Origin: Paenimyroides aestuarii
Lineage (GTDB): Bacteria > Bacteroidota > Bacteroidia > Flavobacteriales > Flavobacteriaceae
NCBI RefSeq assembly: GCF_024628805.1
Contig: NZ_CP102382.1
Coordinates: 2,232,001 to 2,296,000, forward strand
Reading direction: 5' to 3'
Length of the DNA: 64,000 nucleotides
In this document: positions 53,758 through 63,216 of the stretch, piece after piece
How the letters are laid out: every line of letters starts with the position of its first letter
Position numbering within the stretch: the stretch's first letter is position 1
Notes under the pieces: generated by a model
Database searches by the model: none
Told to the model about the DNA's origin: nothing
The model's input: the letters and a program-made list of their open reading frames with translations, nothing else
Program-made: the position numbers and the translations under genes

Positions 53758-54489
53758 ATGAACACAAACATTTACTTTATTATTGGCGGCGTTGCTATTG
53801 CTTTCATTATCTATATGGTCGTGTTGCAAAATATGATGAAAAAAAGAAAAGCACAGCAACTAGAAAACTTTAACAGCAATCATTCTGGAAATCCTTTAAC
53901 AGAAGAACAAAAACGATTATTAACATTTGGAGCCATTCTTTTTTATCATAGGGGAGAAAAAATTCTAGGAATAAGTCCCGAAGGAAACTTAGATGTAATT
54001 ACTTACGGATTGAAACAACAATGGGAAATTTCAAACTCAGAGGAAGCTAAAGAAACCCTAAACGATTTATTGATGTTGCAGAGAAGTACAGAATTTGAGC
54101 CACTTTTTCAACAATCTTCACCTGAATTAAGTAAAATTCAAAAAAACATTGCCAAAGGTTTAGGATTGGATTTAGCAATCGTAGAACAAACTAAATCTGC
54201 TTTTGCGTGGGATATTTGTAGAGCCGTTTCTTTGGCAAAATGGTGTTATTGGTGTGGTTATATCACCGAAACCGAAACGTTTTCTATCATGGAACAAGCT
54301 GCAAAAACAGCCAATCAATTGGGACAAAATTGGACCGATTATACCGTTTCTTTCTTATTAGGAAGAACCATTCAAGGTTTTGATTTGGATGATGTAATAA
54401 TAACTACTAAACAAATTCTTCACAGCCAAAATCCGGCACTTAGAAAAATGGAAGATATTGATGTGTACCAAAAATATTCATTTAAATAA
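53758..54489 (+). CDS. DUF1266-domain membrane-anchored protein
   Basis: 243 residues. One N-terminal membrane helix (YFIIGGVAIAFIIYMVVLQ) and a basic linker precede a DUF1266 domain: the conserved FAWDICRAVSLAKWCYWCGYITETETFSIMEQAA and WTDYTVSFLLGRTIQGFD are clear. The domain faces the cytoplasm. Its function is unknown; related proteins occur next to YbeU/YbeR-like genes in E. coli. Lies 12 bases before the DUF695/RraB gene. Confidence 0.82.
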   Translation: MNTNIYFIIGGVAIAFIIYMVVLQNMMKKRKAQQLENFNSNHSGNPLTEEQKRLLTFGAILFYHRGEKILGISPEGNLDVITYGLKQQWEISNSEEAKETLNDLLMLQRSTEFEPLFQQSSPELSKIQKNIAKGLGLDLAIVEQTKSAFAWDICRAVSLAKWCYWCGYITETETFSIMEQAAKTANQLGQNWTDYTVSFLLGRTIQGFDLDDVIITTKQILHSQNPALRKMEDIDVYQKYSFK

Positions 54490-54501
54490 AGACATACAAA
54501 A

Positions 54502-55290
54502 ATGTTCAAAAATTTATTCAACAAAAAAGAAGAAAAACCAATGGAAATTCCACAAGATTGGGTTTTTTATGCCTGCAAAGTAGACAATAATCCCGCAAGT
54601 ATTCGGATTAATTTGGCTTTGGATAAAATAGCACCGATTGCTGATTATCATCACAGAACTTGGTTTTCGGTAAAGCTGAAAGATCCCGACGAAAATGGAC
54701 TTCCAACCAACGAAGAATTTCCTAAAATTTGCCAAATTGAAGATGATATTGTAGATGCTTTAACCGCAAAAGGTGCGATCATGGTTGGTGCGCTGAAAAG
54801 CAACGGAACTTTTGATTTGTACCTTTACTCGAAAAATACAGATCGTTACGATGCAATTATGGGAGAAGTTATGGCAAAAAATCATTCAGATTATCAATTT
54901 GCAACCGATTTTAAAGAAGATGCAGAATGGGAAGATTATTTTAATTTTCTGTATCCGAATGACTACCAATACCAAAGCATACAAAACAGAAAAGTTTTGT
55001 TTCAGTTAAGCAAGCACGAAGACAACCCAGAAATAGAAAGGGAAATTGATCATTGGTTGTATTTTGATTCGGAAGCAAACAGAGAAAATTATATTGACGA
55101 AGTGCAGCAAATAGGCTATAAAGTGTTGTCAAAAGACTTTCGAGACGATATGCCAAAAAATGCGTATCAATTAAATATTTCGAGGGTAAATTCTACCATT
55201 GATATTGATGATTATGTTTGGGAACTCATCGAAATTGCCCATAAATACAATGCAGATTACGACGGTTGGGGTTGCCCGATTGCAAAGTAA
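54502..55290 (+). CDS. DUF695-RraB two-domain protein
   Basis: 262 residues in two parts. Residues ~15-140 are DUF695 (DWVFYACKVDNNPASIRINLALDKIAPIADYHHRTWFSVKLKDPDENGLPTNEEFPKICQIEDDI). Residues ~160-262 are RraB-like (ISRVNSTIDIDDYVWELIEIAHKYNADYDGWGCPI). RraB in E. coli binds and inhibits RNase E, but Bacteroidota have a different RNase set, so the target here is unclear. Soluble, no signal. Confidence 0.8.
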   Translation: MFKNLFNKKEEKPMEIPQDWVFYACKVDNNPASIRINLALDKIAPIADYHHRTWFSVKLKDPDENGLPTNEEFPKICQIEDDIVDALTAKGAIMVGALKSNGTFDLYLYSKNTDRYDAIMGEVMAKNHSDYQFATDFKEDAEWEDYFNFLYPNDYQYQSIQNRKVLFQLSKHEDNPEIEREIDHWLYFDSEANRENYIDEVQQIGYKVLSKDFRDDMPKNAYQLNISRVNSTIDIDDYVWELIEIAHKYNADYDGWGCPIAK

Positions 55291-55314
55291 TTTTTTTGCA
55301 ATTGATTTTTTCTG

Positions 55315-55349
55315 GACTTTCATGTTAAATATTTTTTTGAATGAAAGTC
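55315..55349 (+). terminator. Hairpin between DUF695-RraB gene and the next
   Basis: gactttcat and atgaaagtc form a 9-pair perfect stem, with T-rich sequence in the loop but no T run directly after. It may partly separate the first three genes from those after 55455. Confidence 0.45.
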
Positions 55350-55454
55350 ATCAATCATCATTAAAATCTTTGTGGCCTTAGCGTTTTAAATTTTTTTAAA
55401 AATGACAATCAAATATTTTTTTTAAATTTAATTCTCAAAAAAACACATCAAAAA

Positions 55455-56420
55455 ATGAAAAAAAATACCATTCTTGGCTTGCTTTTTACTGCAACATTTT
55501 CGCTCAGCAGTTTTTCGCAAAATCCTTATCAGGTTAACACTTCAGAAACCAACGTGAAAGAAAAGTCGGCGGAAAAATGGGTAGAGCCAATTAGATATAA
55601 TACACTGAAACCTGGATTGCGTTTTATGGTTTTGCCAATGGTTCCAAGTTCACCCAAGGAATTGAGTTTTAAAACCAATACTGAGGAAAAAGTGCTTACG
55701 AAAGATTTTGAAAACGAAATTTTCATCTACAAAAAATCAAAAGAAGTTCCTGATAAATATGGTTATGATAAAACGCTTTATTACTTTGAAAACAAAGGAA
55801 AGGAGTATTATCTGGAAGAACTAAAAACCGATAACGAAGAAAAAATTGTGAATTGGGACGCTTCTTCTGTCGTTTGGCTAGATGAAATCGATGCAGTGCA
55901 AAAAAAATTGGAAGGAAAAACCGTTTGGCTCAATGCTGATAGATGGGGTTATGAACTGAACGGCAAAAAATCCTATATGCACAATCCGGAACGTTTTGCG
56001 AAAATAAAAGTGGTAAAAGTAGGAGTGGGGACGTATTCTAACTATCCTGTTCGGGTTTTGTTTGAAAATGAATCCGACGGGAAACACTATTTTATAGACG
56101 GCTGTGTGAGCGGAACTTTGGGGTCGTGTTTTTCGAGCACGAATCTTCAGCAATTATTTTTATTTGAAAATCCAGAAAAAATCTATCCAAACGTAAAAAA
56201 AGAATTCTGGAGCACTATTAAAAATCGGGAAATCAAAAAAGGAATGAGCGAAGAAGAATGTATTCTAAGTTTAGGAAAACCAAGTAGCAAAAATGCATAT
56301 CAAAACGAGAAAGGTACTTTTAAAATGCTGTTTTATGAGGCTACAATGTATCGAAGAATATACACTCAAATCCTTTTAAAAGACAATAAAGTTATGGAGA
56401 TGAATGAATATGAAAATTAA
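55455..56420 (+). CDS. Secreted hypothetical protein with BamE-like tail
   Basis: 321 residues with a signal peptide (ending near LSSFSQ, residue 22). The middle region is unrecognised (FDENEIFIYKKSKEVPDK, WLNADRWGYELNGKKSYMHNPERF). The C-terminal ~70 residues (EIKKGMSEEECILSLGKPSSKNAYQNEKGTFKMLFYEATMYRRIYTQILLKDNKV) look like the small strand-helix SmpA/BamE or Omp-like fold found in envelope proteins. Function unknown. Confidence 0.65.
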   Translation: MKKNTILGLLFTATFSLSSFSQNPYQVNTSETNVKEKSAEKWVEPIRYNTLKPGLRFMVLPMVPSSPKELSFKTNTEEKVLTKDFENEIFIYKKSKEVPDKYGYDKTLYYFENKGKEYYLEELKTDNEEKIVNWDASSVVWLDEIDAVQKKLEGKTVWLNADRWGYELNGKKSYMHNPERFAKIKVVKVGVGTYSNYPVRVLFENESDGKHYFIDGCVSGTLGSCFSSTNLQQLFLFENPEKIYPNVKKEFWSTIKNREIKKGMSEEECILSLGKPSSKNAYQNEKGTFKMLFYEATMYRRIYTQILLKDNKVMEMNEYEN

Positions 56421-56473
56421 TAATTGTTGTTTTAGTTTATTTCATTTTTAAAAAGGATAAGTGGTTTGTTAAA

Positions 56474-58357
56474 ATGGCTAAGTGGTTTATTCAAATAATT
56501 TTTTGGTTCTTTTTTTTAATGTTGCAAATGAGTTGCAGCAAAAGCAAAGATTTGCCTGAAAAATTACGAACTACCCAAAAACTCGCCACAATCCCTCTTC
56601 GGTTTGATACGCTCAATGCTTCTCAAAGAATGGCTGTTTCAGATTCAATGGCGCAATTGTTTAAAACCGATAACGACACCTTAAATCCTGTTTATCATTA
56701 CTTTAAGGCTTATCAATTCAAATTGAATAACGAAAACGAACGAGCAAAAAACCAACTGCAGAAAATTGCTGGTTCTATTCCTGCCGAATGGAAAGTTTTG
56801 AAATCCTATGAAATGCTCAACATTTCAATTGCCAATACCACCACCATTCCATCGGGTACTTTTAATGAAATTTATCAAGCCATTCAAGAGGCAGAAAAAC
56901 AGCAGAGTCAATATACCTATCGCTATTATGACCTTTTGGCAAAAGCCTATTTCAATAATCGCCAAACCGAAAAAGCCAAAGAATTTTCGGATGTGCATTT
57001 CCAAAAACATCCCTTCAAAAGTCACCCCATCATCAAACAACGTTATTTTGATATTTCTTTTTTATTGGCAGAAAGATTGGGGGAAGAACAATTGATGCAA
57101 ACCTATCTCGACAGTTGTCGCACCCTTGCTACTCGCACGCTGGATAGCCTTGCTCTGATGCGAACTTATGAATACGAGGCACAGTTGAGAATTAGACAAA
57201 ATAGATTTGATGAGGCCATACAAGCTGAAAAATTGTATTTTGATTATCTTAAAAAAAACAATAATCTCTATGTTTTTGCTTTTAACAATTTGGCACAACT
57301 ATATCTCAAAGCCAAGCGATACAACGAGGCTTTGTCTTATTATCAACAGGGATTAAATTGGGCAAATGAACACCATCCGGAGAGCAATCTAAACCCCATC
57401 TACAACGGGATGAGTGGCGTGTATGCCATCATGGGTGATTACAAAAATGCGTACATCACATTGGATTCTTTGGTGCAATGGGACAAAAGGAATGCAGAGA
57501 AAATTCAGGCACAAAAAATCGCCGAGCTGCATGCTGCTTATGATACCGAGAAAAAGGAAACAGCCATCAAAATTTTGGAATCAACCAATGCTACCAATCA
57601 AAAAATCATAGCGCAGCAAAAATGGATGTTTGGAATTTCTGCCTTGGTTTTTTTATTAGTGGTTTTGTTTATGTACAATTATTATCGTCAGCGTGTGTTG
57701 TCTGAGCAGAACAAACATTTGGCACTGGAAAATAAAAAACTGCTTCTAGAACAAAAATATAGCCAAATGCAACTCAACCCTCATTTTATCTTCAATGCCA
57801 TTTCCAATCTTCAGGGACTGATTGGCAGTGGAAACAAGCGTGTTGCCAATGAATATTTGGTGGCTTTTTCTAAATTAATGCGCCATGTGTTGGAGCATAA
57901 CCGACAAGATTTTATCAGTTTGGAACAGGAAATAGAATCGCTTAAAAATTACCTTAAATTGCAACAAATTCGCTACGAAAATAAATTTGAGTACACCATA
58001 GAAATCAATGGTTTAGATACTGAAAACATAGGAGTTCCGCCCATGCTTTTGCAGCCTTTTGTTGAAAACACCATTGAGCATGGCTTCAAAAAAATTGATT
58101 ATTTGGGCCAAATTCACATTCAATTCGCCAAAAATGTACAGCAATTGCAAATCACCATCACAGACAATGGCACAAGTACTCCAAAACCGATGAATCCTTC
58201 TAAAAAATCATTATCAACAAAAATAATCCAAGAGCGATTGGACCTTTTGTTTAACCGCAAAGAACTAAAGGCAGGCTTCCAATCCAGAAGATTAAATAAT
58301 GAAAATCAAACGGGTTATGAGGTAATTTTGCATTTTCCAATAGAACCCTTGAATTAA
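56474..58357 (+). CDS. TPR lipoprotein sensor histidine kinase (LytS/YehU class)
   Basis: 627 residues. Lipobox LMLQMSC (Cys21), then an extracytoplasmic TPR region (~40-370, with AFNNLAQLYLKAKRYNEALSYYQQGL), a coiled coil, one membrane helix (~380-398, MFGISALVFLLVVLFMYNY), and a His_kinase domain with the acceptor His437 in QLNPHFIFNAISNLQGLI. The ATPase part has the N-box PFVENTIEHGF and TDNG. The gene overlaps the LytTR regulator by transcription (10-base gap), giving a complete two-component pair. Ligand unknown. Confidence 0.9.
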   Translation: MAKWFIQIIFWFFFLMLQMSCSKSKDLPEKLRTTQKLATIPLRFDTLNASQRMAVSDSMAQLFKTDNDTLNPVYHYFKAYQFKLNNENERAKNQLQKIAGSIPAEWKVLKSYEMLNISIANTTTIPSGTFNEIYQAIQEAEKQQSQYTYRYYDLLAKAYFNNRQTEKAKEFSDVHFQKHPFKSHPIIKQRYFDISFLLAERLGEEQLMQTYLDSCRTLATRTLDSLALMRTYEYEAQLRIRQNRFDEAIQAEKLYFDYLKKNNNLYVFAFNNLAQLYLKAKRYNEALSYYQQGLNWANEHHPESNLNPIYNGMSGVYAIMGDYKNAYITLDSLVQWDKRNAEKIQAQKIAELHAAYDTEKKETAIKILESTNATNQKIIAQQKWMFGISALVFLLVVLFMYNYYRQRVLSEQNKHLALENKKLLLEQKYSQMQLNPHFIFNAISNLQGLIGSGNKRVANEYLVAFSKLMRHVLEHNRQDFISLEQEIESLKNYLKLQQIRYENKFEYTIEINGLDTENIGVPPMLLQPFVENTIEHGFKKIDYLGQIHIQFAKNVQQLQITITDNGTSTPKPMNPSKKSLSTKIIQERLDLLFNRKELKAGFQSRRLNNENQTGYEVILHFPIEPLN

Positions 58358-58367
58358 ACAAAAAGAG

Positions 58368-59105
58368 ATGAAAGTATATATCTTAGAAGACGAAAGCCAT
58401 ATTTTGCAGTACATTATTTCTTTGGTGGATGACAATCCTCATTTAGAATTGGTGGGTTATTCAACCAGCATTGCCAAAGCAAAGTTGGAACTTCCCAATT
58501 TACAGCCAGATTTGATTTTGTCTGATATTCAGTTAGAAGACGGCAACAGTCTATCGCTTTTTTCTGAAATACCAACCGATTTGCAGATTATTTTCATCAC
58601 GGCTTATGACCAATTTGCCTTGCAAGCCTTGAATTTGGGGGCGTTGGCTTATTTGCTAAAACCTTTGGACACAGATGCTTTTACAGCAGCTATTGAAAAA
58701 TGCCATCAGAAAACAGAAAAATTTAAAGTACAAAAACAACAAACCCAATTGGCGTTGCAGCATTTTGCGGCTCCCCAATTTTCCAAAAAAATTGCGTTGC
58801 GCAGTACAGATGTCATTGAGATTGTCAACATAGAAGATATCCTATACTGCAACAGTGACAAGGGATACACCACATTCCATTTGGCAGATAAAAGCAAAAT
58901 ATTGGTGAGTAAAGTGTTGAAAGAATTTGATTCCCTGTTACCGAGTCCGCTCTTTTTTCGCTGCCATCAATCGTATCTTATCAATACCAATTTTTTGAAA
59001 AAATACTACAAAGATGGACAGATAGAAATGTGCAATGGCGCCATCATTCCCGTTTCGCAGCGTAAGCGTGCAGAGCTAATTGCACATATCGACGCAAATT
59101 TTTAA
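58368..59105 (+). CDS. LytTR-family response regulator
   Basis: 245 residues. Receiver domain ~1-120 with the phospho-acceptor Asp53 in LILSDIQLEDG and the conserved Thr/Lys in FITAYDQF and LLKPLDTD. LytTR DNA-binding domain ~135-240 (IALRSTDVIEIVNIEDILYC, RCHQSYLINTNFLKKYYKDGQIEM). It pairs with the kinase just upstream. Its target promoter is not recognisable; the gene clusters on both sides are the natural candidates. Confidence 0.93.
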   Translation: MKVYILEDESHILQYIISLVDDNPHLELVGYSTSIAKAKLELPNLQPDLILSDIQLEDGNSLSLFSEIPTDLQIIFITAYDQFALQALNLGALAYLLKPLDTDAFTAAIEKCHQKTEKFKVQKQQTQLALQHFAAPQFSKKIALRSTDVIEIVNIEDILYCNSDKGYTTFHLADKSKILVSKVLKEFDSLLPSPLFFRCHQSYLINTNFLKKYYKDGQIEMCNGAIIPVSQRKRAELIAHIDANF

Positions 59106-59231
59106 TCCCCAAAAATCGACCTAACGCTTGCGAATATAAAAAGAGAGCAAGCAAATATAGAATTGCCCTTTTTTTGAAGCTTTCATGGGTTAATTTTGAA
59201 TGAATTAATTTGAAAATCCATTCATATTACC
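59106..59231 (+). other. Short intergenic stretch after the regulator
   Basis: AT-rich, holds a possible hairpin near 59120-59150 (cttgcgaat, aagagagcaag) of low certainty and no clear promoter. The next gene may have its own start or continue the run. Confidence 0.3.
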
Positions 59232-59810
59232 ATGAAAAACAAGAGAATATTAATAGGAGTCGGCATTTTTCTTTTGATAACATTTGCAGGGATTTTTTGG
59301 TTGTATAATAAGATTAGTAACATCCAAGAAAACCGCGAACTATCGGCTCAAATTCCATCATCTTTAACCGATTTTTTTGCCTCCAAAAAAATTGAAGACT
59401 ACCCTTATGAACCCCAAGAAGTCAATTGGGATGGACGATTTATGCTGTTTGATTGGGAAGGAAATTTGGTGTATAACAAACAACGCAATGAAGCGCTGAA
59501 AACCAATCAATATTTTCCAAATGGCGAAATCAAAGGAATAGTGCTGGTAAAGCATGACAGCAAATTGCGTGGGGTTTATGTAGAAGATGGAGAAGACCCA
59601 AACCGTTCGTCAGAAAAAGCGTATCAACAATATTATGCCCTTTCCTTTTTGGATTTGGCAAGCGAAAAAGTATTGGTTCGAGATACCATTTGGGGCGAAG
59701 AACCCAAACAAAACAAACGAGAGCATGAAGACCAGCACGGTATTTTACCAACCGCAGGAATCCCCAGTGAGGGCGATTTAATCAAGAAAATTGAAGAAAA
59801 AATTAAATAA
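59232..59810 (+). CDS. Membrane-anchored hypothetical protein
   Basis: 192 residues with one N-terminal membrane helix (ILIGVGIFLLITFAGIFWLYNKI) and a soluble domain of ~160 residues: WDGRFMLFDWEGNLVYNKQRN and IKGIVLVKHDSKLRGVYVEDG show a strand-rich pattern. Ends in a Lys/Glu-rich tail. Unknown family. It is the first of six tightly packed genes (2- to 30-base gaps) that continue to 63068. Confidence 0.65.
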   Translation: MKNKRILIGVGIFLLITFAGIFWLYNKISNIQENRELSAQIPSSLTDFFASKKIEDYPYEPQEVNWDGRFMLFDWEGNLVYNKQRNEALKTNQYFPNGEIKGIVLVKHDSKLRGVYVEDGEDPNRSSEKAYQQYYALSFLDLASEKVLVRDTIWGEEPKQNKREHEDQHGILPTAGIPSEGDLIKKIEEKIK

Positions 59811-59811
59811 T

Positions 59812-60576
59812 ATGTTCAAGTTTTTTAAAGAAATTATTTCCTCTGTAAAAGAGGGAATAGCAGAAGGGATTGAGGAGGCCAATGCAGAGGAGGCACAAGA
59901 AAAATCAAACAAAGATAAAGCCGCTCTCGCCCAAAGAGAACTAGAACAAAAGCTAATCCAAAATACTCCGTTTCAAGAATCGTTTGGAACAGCTTTGGGC
60001 GCTCCATTTCGGTCGATTCTTTTTGGTGATTGGGTTTCGGTTTTTGACAAAAACAAAGACAGTGAAAAATATCCCATTCATCTCTATACTTTTGGTGAAT
60101 ACCAAGGAAAAGAAGAACGATTTTCTGATTTTAAAATGGCGCTGAAACGGGATTTTGGCATTGTTGATACCGAAAGTTGTAAAAAAACCTTGGCTGATTT
60201 CTTTGCACTTGCCCAAATTTCGACTGAACACACCCTTTTGGAAGCCATAGAAGGCAATGCCAATTCTATTTTTTGGAATCTGGAAAAACAAGGGGCCAAT
60301 GCGCTTTATGCTGCTGTTCTTAGCCATATCATCACTGCTTCGACCGATGTCCAATTTATCCAAAAAGAAGAAGCCCTGAGACTTCTCGAAAAAATTAATG
60401 AATTTGTTCGTCCGAACTATTCGAACTGGGAAGACTTTGGAGTTGATTTTCTTATTGGTGAACAGAATATAGGATTAAATAATGCTTTGGGTAGAAAATT
60501 TCTAAAAAAAACAGTAGGATTTTTACAAGACAAAAAAGGAAGTCCTTGGAAAAATTTGGAATGGTTTGAGATTTAA
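59812..60576 (+). CDS. DUF1266-related soluble protein
   Basis: 254 residues from the ATG at 59812, two bases after the previous stop; an earlier ATG at 59791 overlaps the preceding gene. The C-terminal half resembles DUF1266 weakly: ALYAAVLSHIITASTDVQFIQKEEALRLLEKINEFVRPNYSNWEDFGVDFLIGEQN has the same helix-W-x-x-(Y/F)-G arrangement. The N-terminal part (GDWVSVFDKNKDSEKYPIHLYTFGEYQ) is acidic and unrecognised. No membrane segment. The resemblance is partial, so the family is a guess. Confidence 0.55.
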   Translation: MFKFFKEIISSVKEGIAEGIEEANAEEAQEKSNKDKAALAQRELEQKLIQNTPFQESFGTALGAPFRSILFGDWVSVFDKNKDSEKYPIHLYTFGEYQGKEERFSDFKMALKRDFGIVDTESCKKTLADFFALAQISTEHTLLEAIEGNANSIFWNLEKQGANALYAAVLSHIITASTDVQFIQKEEALRLLEKINEFVRPNYSNWEDFGVDFLIGEQNIGLNNALGRKFLKKTVGFLQDKKGSPWKNLEWFEI

Positions 60577-60604
60577 AATAATTAATTGAAATAAAAAGGA
60601 AACT

Positions 60605-61081
60605 ATGAAAAAATACATTTTATGCCTACTATCAGGCTTAACCATATTTATAAGTTGCACCCACAAAGGCGAACCAACAAAACAAGGCGAAATGCTAACG
60701 ACAGAACAAATGAATGCGTTGGCTAATGACCAATCTATGAATGGAAAGCTGGTTTCGGTGAAGGGATACGCCTCTTTTTGTGGTGTGTTTTCTAGTGTTA
60801 AAGGAGGAAAGAAAAGCAGAATGAACATTTATACTGACGGATTTTGCAAGGGAGAAAAATTATTGGATGCCGAAATTTTAATTGCAGATAATCAAACGCC
60901 ATTAAGTGGTGAGGAAGAGCGGAATCAAGCTATCGTGGATAAGAATTTCTCCAACGAAACAATTAAATTCACAACCGATGATTACCAAGAAGTTTCGAAT
61001 GGTGAATTGACGTTTAGCGGAACCGTAATCTATAACGGTGCGGATTTTTATTTAGAAAATGTAACCATTCATAAACAATAA
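60605..61081 (+). CDS. Lipoprotein with OB-fold-like domain
   Basis: 158 residues with a lipobox (TIFISC, Cys18). The mature domain, with GKLVSVKGYASFCGVFSSV, SRMNIYTDGFCKGEKLLDAEILIAD and LTFSGTVIYNGADFYLENVTI, has the strand pattern of small OB-fold (tRNA_anti-like) lipoproteins. Ligand and function unknown. Confidence 0.65.
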   Translation: MKKYILCLLSGLTIFISCTHKGEPTKQGEMLTTEQMNALANDQSMNGKLVSVKGYASFCGVFSSVKGGKKSRMNIYTDGFCKGEKLLDAEILIADNQTPLSGEEERNQAIVDKNFSNETIKFTTDDYQEVSNGELTFSGTVIYNGADFYLENVTIHKQ

Positions 61082-61082
61082 T

Positions 61083-61472
61083 ATGCAAAGTAAAGGAGCA
61101 AAAATTGGGTTCATCGTATTGGTTCTTTTGGTTTTTGGAGGTGCAGTCTTTTTTATGTACGGCCCCAATAGCCATAACGCAAAACAAAAGGCAGAAACCA
61201 AAGAACGACTAAAAAATTATGTACGTGCCGAAGCCGAAATTATTACAACCGAATCCAATGGGAGAATTGGAAAAGGTGCGGATGTAATTTATACTGTTCA
61301 ATTTATGGTAGAAAACACACAATCTTTGAAAACAGCAAATTTTGGAGGACGTGAAGATGGTTGGTCAGATAATAATTACAAAAAAGGAGATAAAGTTGTT
61401 TTGTATTATGACCCTGAAAATCCAAACTTAATAGAAAGTGAAATTAAATATAAAGAAGTTTTAAACTATTAA
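61083..61472 (+). CDS. DUF3592-like membrane protein
   Basis: 129 residues with one N-terminal membrane helix (IGFIVLVLLVFGGAVFFMY). The rest is strand-rich: AEAEIITTESNGRIGKGADVIYTVQFMVE and KKGDKVVLYYDPENPN, which match the DUF3592 pattern (a Y-D-P-x-N-P end). Function unknown. The ATG follows the previous stop by one base. Confidence 0.75.
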   Translation: MQSKGAKIGFIVLVLLVFGGAVFFMYGPNSHNAKQKAETKERLKNYVRAEAEIITTESNGRIGKGADVIYTVQFMVENTQSLKTANFGGREDGWSDNNYKKGDKVVLYYDPENPNLIESEIKYKEVLNY

Positions 61473-61483
61473 TATTAAATAAT

Positions 61484-62095
61484 ATGAAAAAAACAATCGT
61501 CTTATTTGCTGCGGCAAGTATTTTAACCCTACAAAGTTGTGATTTACTCAATTCGTCTGAAAAATACGATTTGGCACAACCCGAAAAAGTAACCGAATTA
61601 AAGACAGAAATCGACAAAAATATCAAAGCTGAGGATTTGGTACATCAAATTAATTTTATTGTAAGTAACCATGATGGATTTAGCAATGAACCCAATGTGG
61701 TAAACGTAACGCTGGGAAAACCTGGAGAAGATAAGAAAGTGGAAAGAGTAAGCTTGGTTCTTTCACCCGAAATCAAAGTAGAACGCGAGGATACTGAATA
61801 CGTGGGGAAAGTGCATTCTATGCCGTATAGCGAATTTGATTTGTCAAAAGTTCCGACGTATATTTCAGAAGCTGCCGCTATGATTCCAGCCGAGGAATAT
61901 GAATATGCCGGTATTGGCGATTACCGAATACAAGCGCAAAGCGAAGGGTTTTTAGAGCATCATATCGTGTTGCAAGTGACGCCTACAACGGGTGCTACAC
62001 AAATGAACGGACGCCGTATCGAAACCACATATTACGAAATCGAATACAAAACCGATAAGGACGGGAAGTTGAATATGCTAATCGAAGAAGAGTAA
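61484..62095 (+). CDS. Hypothetical lipoprotein
   Basis: 203 residues with a lipobox (ILTLQSC, Cys19). Mature protein with no recognised motif, mixed strand/helix, rich in Glu and Val: VVNVTLGKPGEDKKVERVSLVLSPEIKVERED. One-base spacing to the next gene. Function unknown. Confidence 0.65.
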   Translation: MKKTIVLFAAASILTLQSCDLLNSSEKYDLAQPEKVTELKTEIDKNIKAEDLVHQINFIVSNHDGFSNEPNVVNVTLGKPGEDKKVERVSLVLSPEIKVEREDTEYVGKVHSMPYSEFDLSKVPTYISEAAAMIPAEEYEYAGIGDYRIQAQSEGFLEHHIVLQVTPTTGATQMNGRRIETTYYEIEYKTDKDGKLNMLIEEE

Positions 62096-62096
62096 A

Positions 62097-62360
62097 ATGA
62101 AATTTCTTTACAAACTTTTTTCGGCATTGGTGGTTTTGGCAACATTTGTCTATTTGGCTTATACCATGTATTTCTTTGATGACTTGAGCGGGAGACAATT
62201 TTTCTTGGTCATTTTGATTGCTTCCTTTATGATTGGAATTTTTGGAAAAACCGTCGCTGCCATCATCAGTTTGGTCATTGGATTGCTCGCTGCCATTTTT
62301 GTTTTGTGGAGTAAAGATGAAGATGAAAGCGAAAAAATTATCCCTACTAAAAAATTGTAA
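62097..62360 (+). CDS. Small multi-pass membrane protein
   Basis: 87 residues with about three hydrophobic segments (FSALVVLATFVYLAYTMYF, FFLVILIASFMIGIFG, AAIISLVIGLLAAIFVLW) and a short charged tail. No family recognised. The start ATG lies one base after the lipoprotein stop. Confidence 0.7.
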   Translation: MKFLYKLFSALVVLATFVYLAYTMYFFDDLSGRQFFLVILIASFMIGIFGKTVAAIISLVIGLLAAIFVLWSKDEDESEKIIPTKKL

Positions 62361-62381
62361 AACATTTAAAATAAATTAATT

Positions 62382-63068
62382 ATGTCACCAACAATTATCA
62401 TCATAGTTGCTGTGCTTTTTATAGGATCGTTCATTTATATGCGTTATATGATGAACAAACAAAAGCAAGCAGCACAAAAATATTCAGGAGATGATGCCTT
62501 GAATAAAACACCTGAAATGCAACAAGAGCTGATTCCGAAATATTTTTCATCCCTAGAAAAACAAATGCAAGGTGCACCCATAGATGCCTTTACAGAATGT
62601 GCACACATCACAACTGTAGGCAATAAAGTAGCTTCTGCTGCAGCCACGGCAGCCAAAACGGTTGCATGGGCAGCGGTTGGCGTAAAAGCGAAGTACCAAG
62701 AAGCCGATCATGCCAGTTATTTGGTGTTGAGTGGCGATGAATTACATTATTTATTTTTTGAAGAAGGCGCACCCAAAGAACATTTGATTTTTGACCAAAC
62801 CAGATTGCTCAATGCGCGTGTAGGAACCATCACCAATGCAGAAAAAGTGACCCGTATGTCGGCCATTGCGCAACAAAAACCGAACAAATTATCAATTGAC
62901 ATTGACGGAAAACCGGTCGATATTTTGTACTATAATGAGGTGAGACGGATGCCTGAAACCACCTTGGCATTTGAGAAAAATGGAATGGACACCCAAGCGA
63001 AATTTGGACTATTGGGTCGTTACTTCAAAAAGAAATTCTTTGAGAAATATCCACACTTAAGCAACTAA
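62382..63068 (+). CDS. Membrane-anchored protein with PH-like domain
   Basis: 228 residues with one N-terminal membrane helix (IIIIVAVLFIGSFIYMRYMM). The soluble part includes SYLVLSGDELHYLFFEEGAPKEHLIFDQTRLLNARVG and KLSIDIDGKPVDILYYNEVRRMPE, a strand pattern that looks like a PH/GRAM-type domain. The assignment is tentative. It is the last complete gene of the run and is followed by a terminator. Confidence 0.6.
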   Translation: MSPTIIIIVAVLFIGSFIYMRYMMNKQKQAAQKYSGDDALNKTPEMQQELIPKYFSSLEKQMQGAPIDAFTECAHITTVGNKVASAAATAAKTVAWAAVGVKAKYQEADHASYLVLSGDELHYLFFEEGAPKEHLIFDQTRLLNARVGTITNAEKVTRMSAIAQQKPNKLSIDIDGKPVDILYYNEVRRMPETTLAFEKNGMDTQAKFGLLGRYFKKKFFEKYPHLSN

Positions 63069-63085
63069 TCCGCCTAAGCCTTTCA

Positions 63086-63123
63086 AAAGCCTTTGCTTCG
63101 AAATTTCGGGCAAAGGTTTTTTG
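63086..63123 (+). terminator. Terminator after the DUF cluster
   Basis: cctttgc and gcaaagg flank a hairpin whose inner part contains the palindrome cgaaatttcg; T run follows. Confidence 0.75.
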
Positions 63124-63216
63124 TTTTTGGAGGGGTTTTGTCTAAAAAAAACATCAACCAATATACAAAATAGCCAAAAGCGTTGCCCTTGACTAATGTA
63201 GTAAAGGCTTTCAGCC

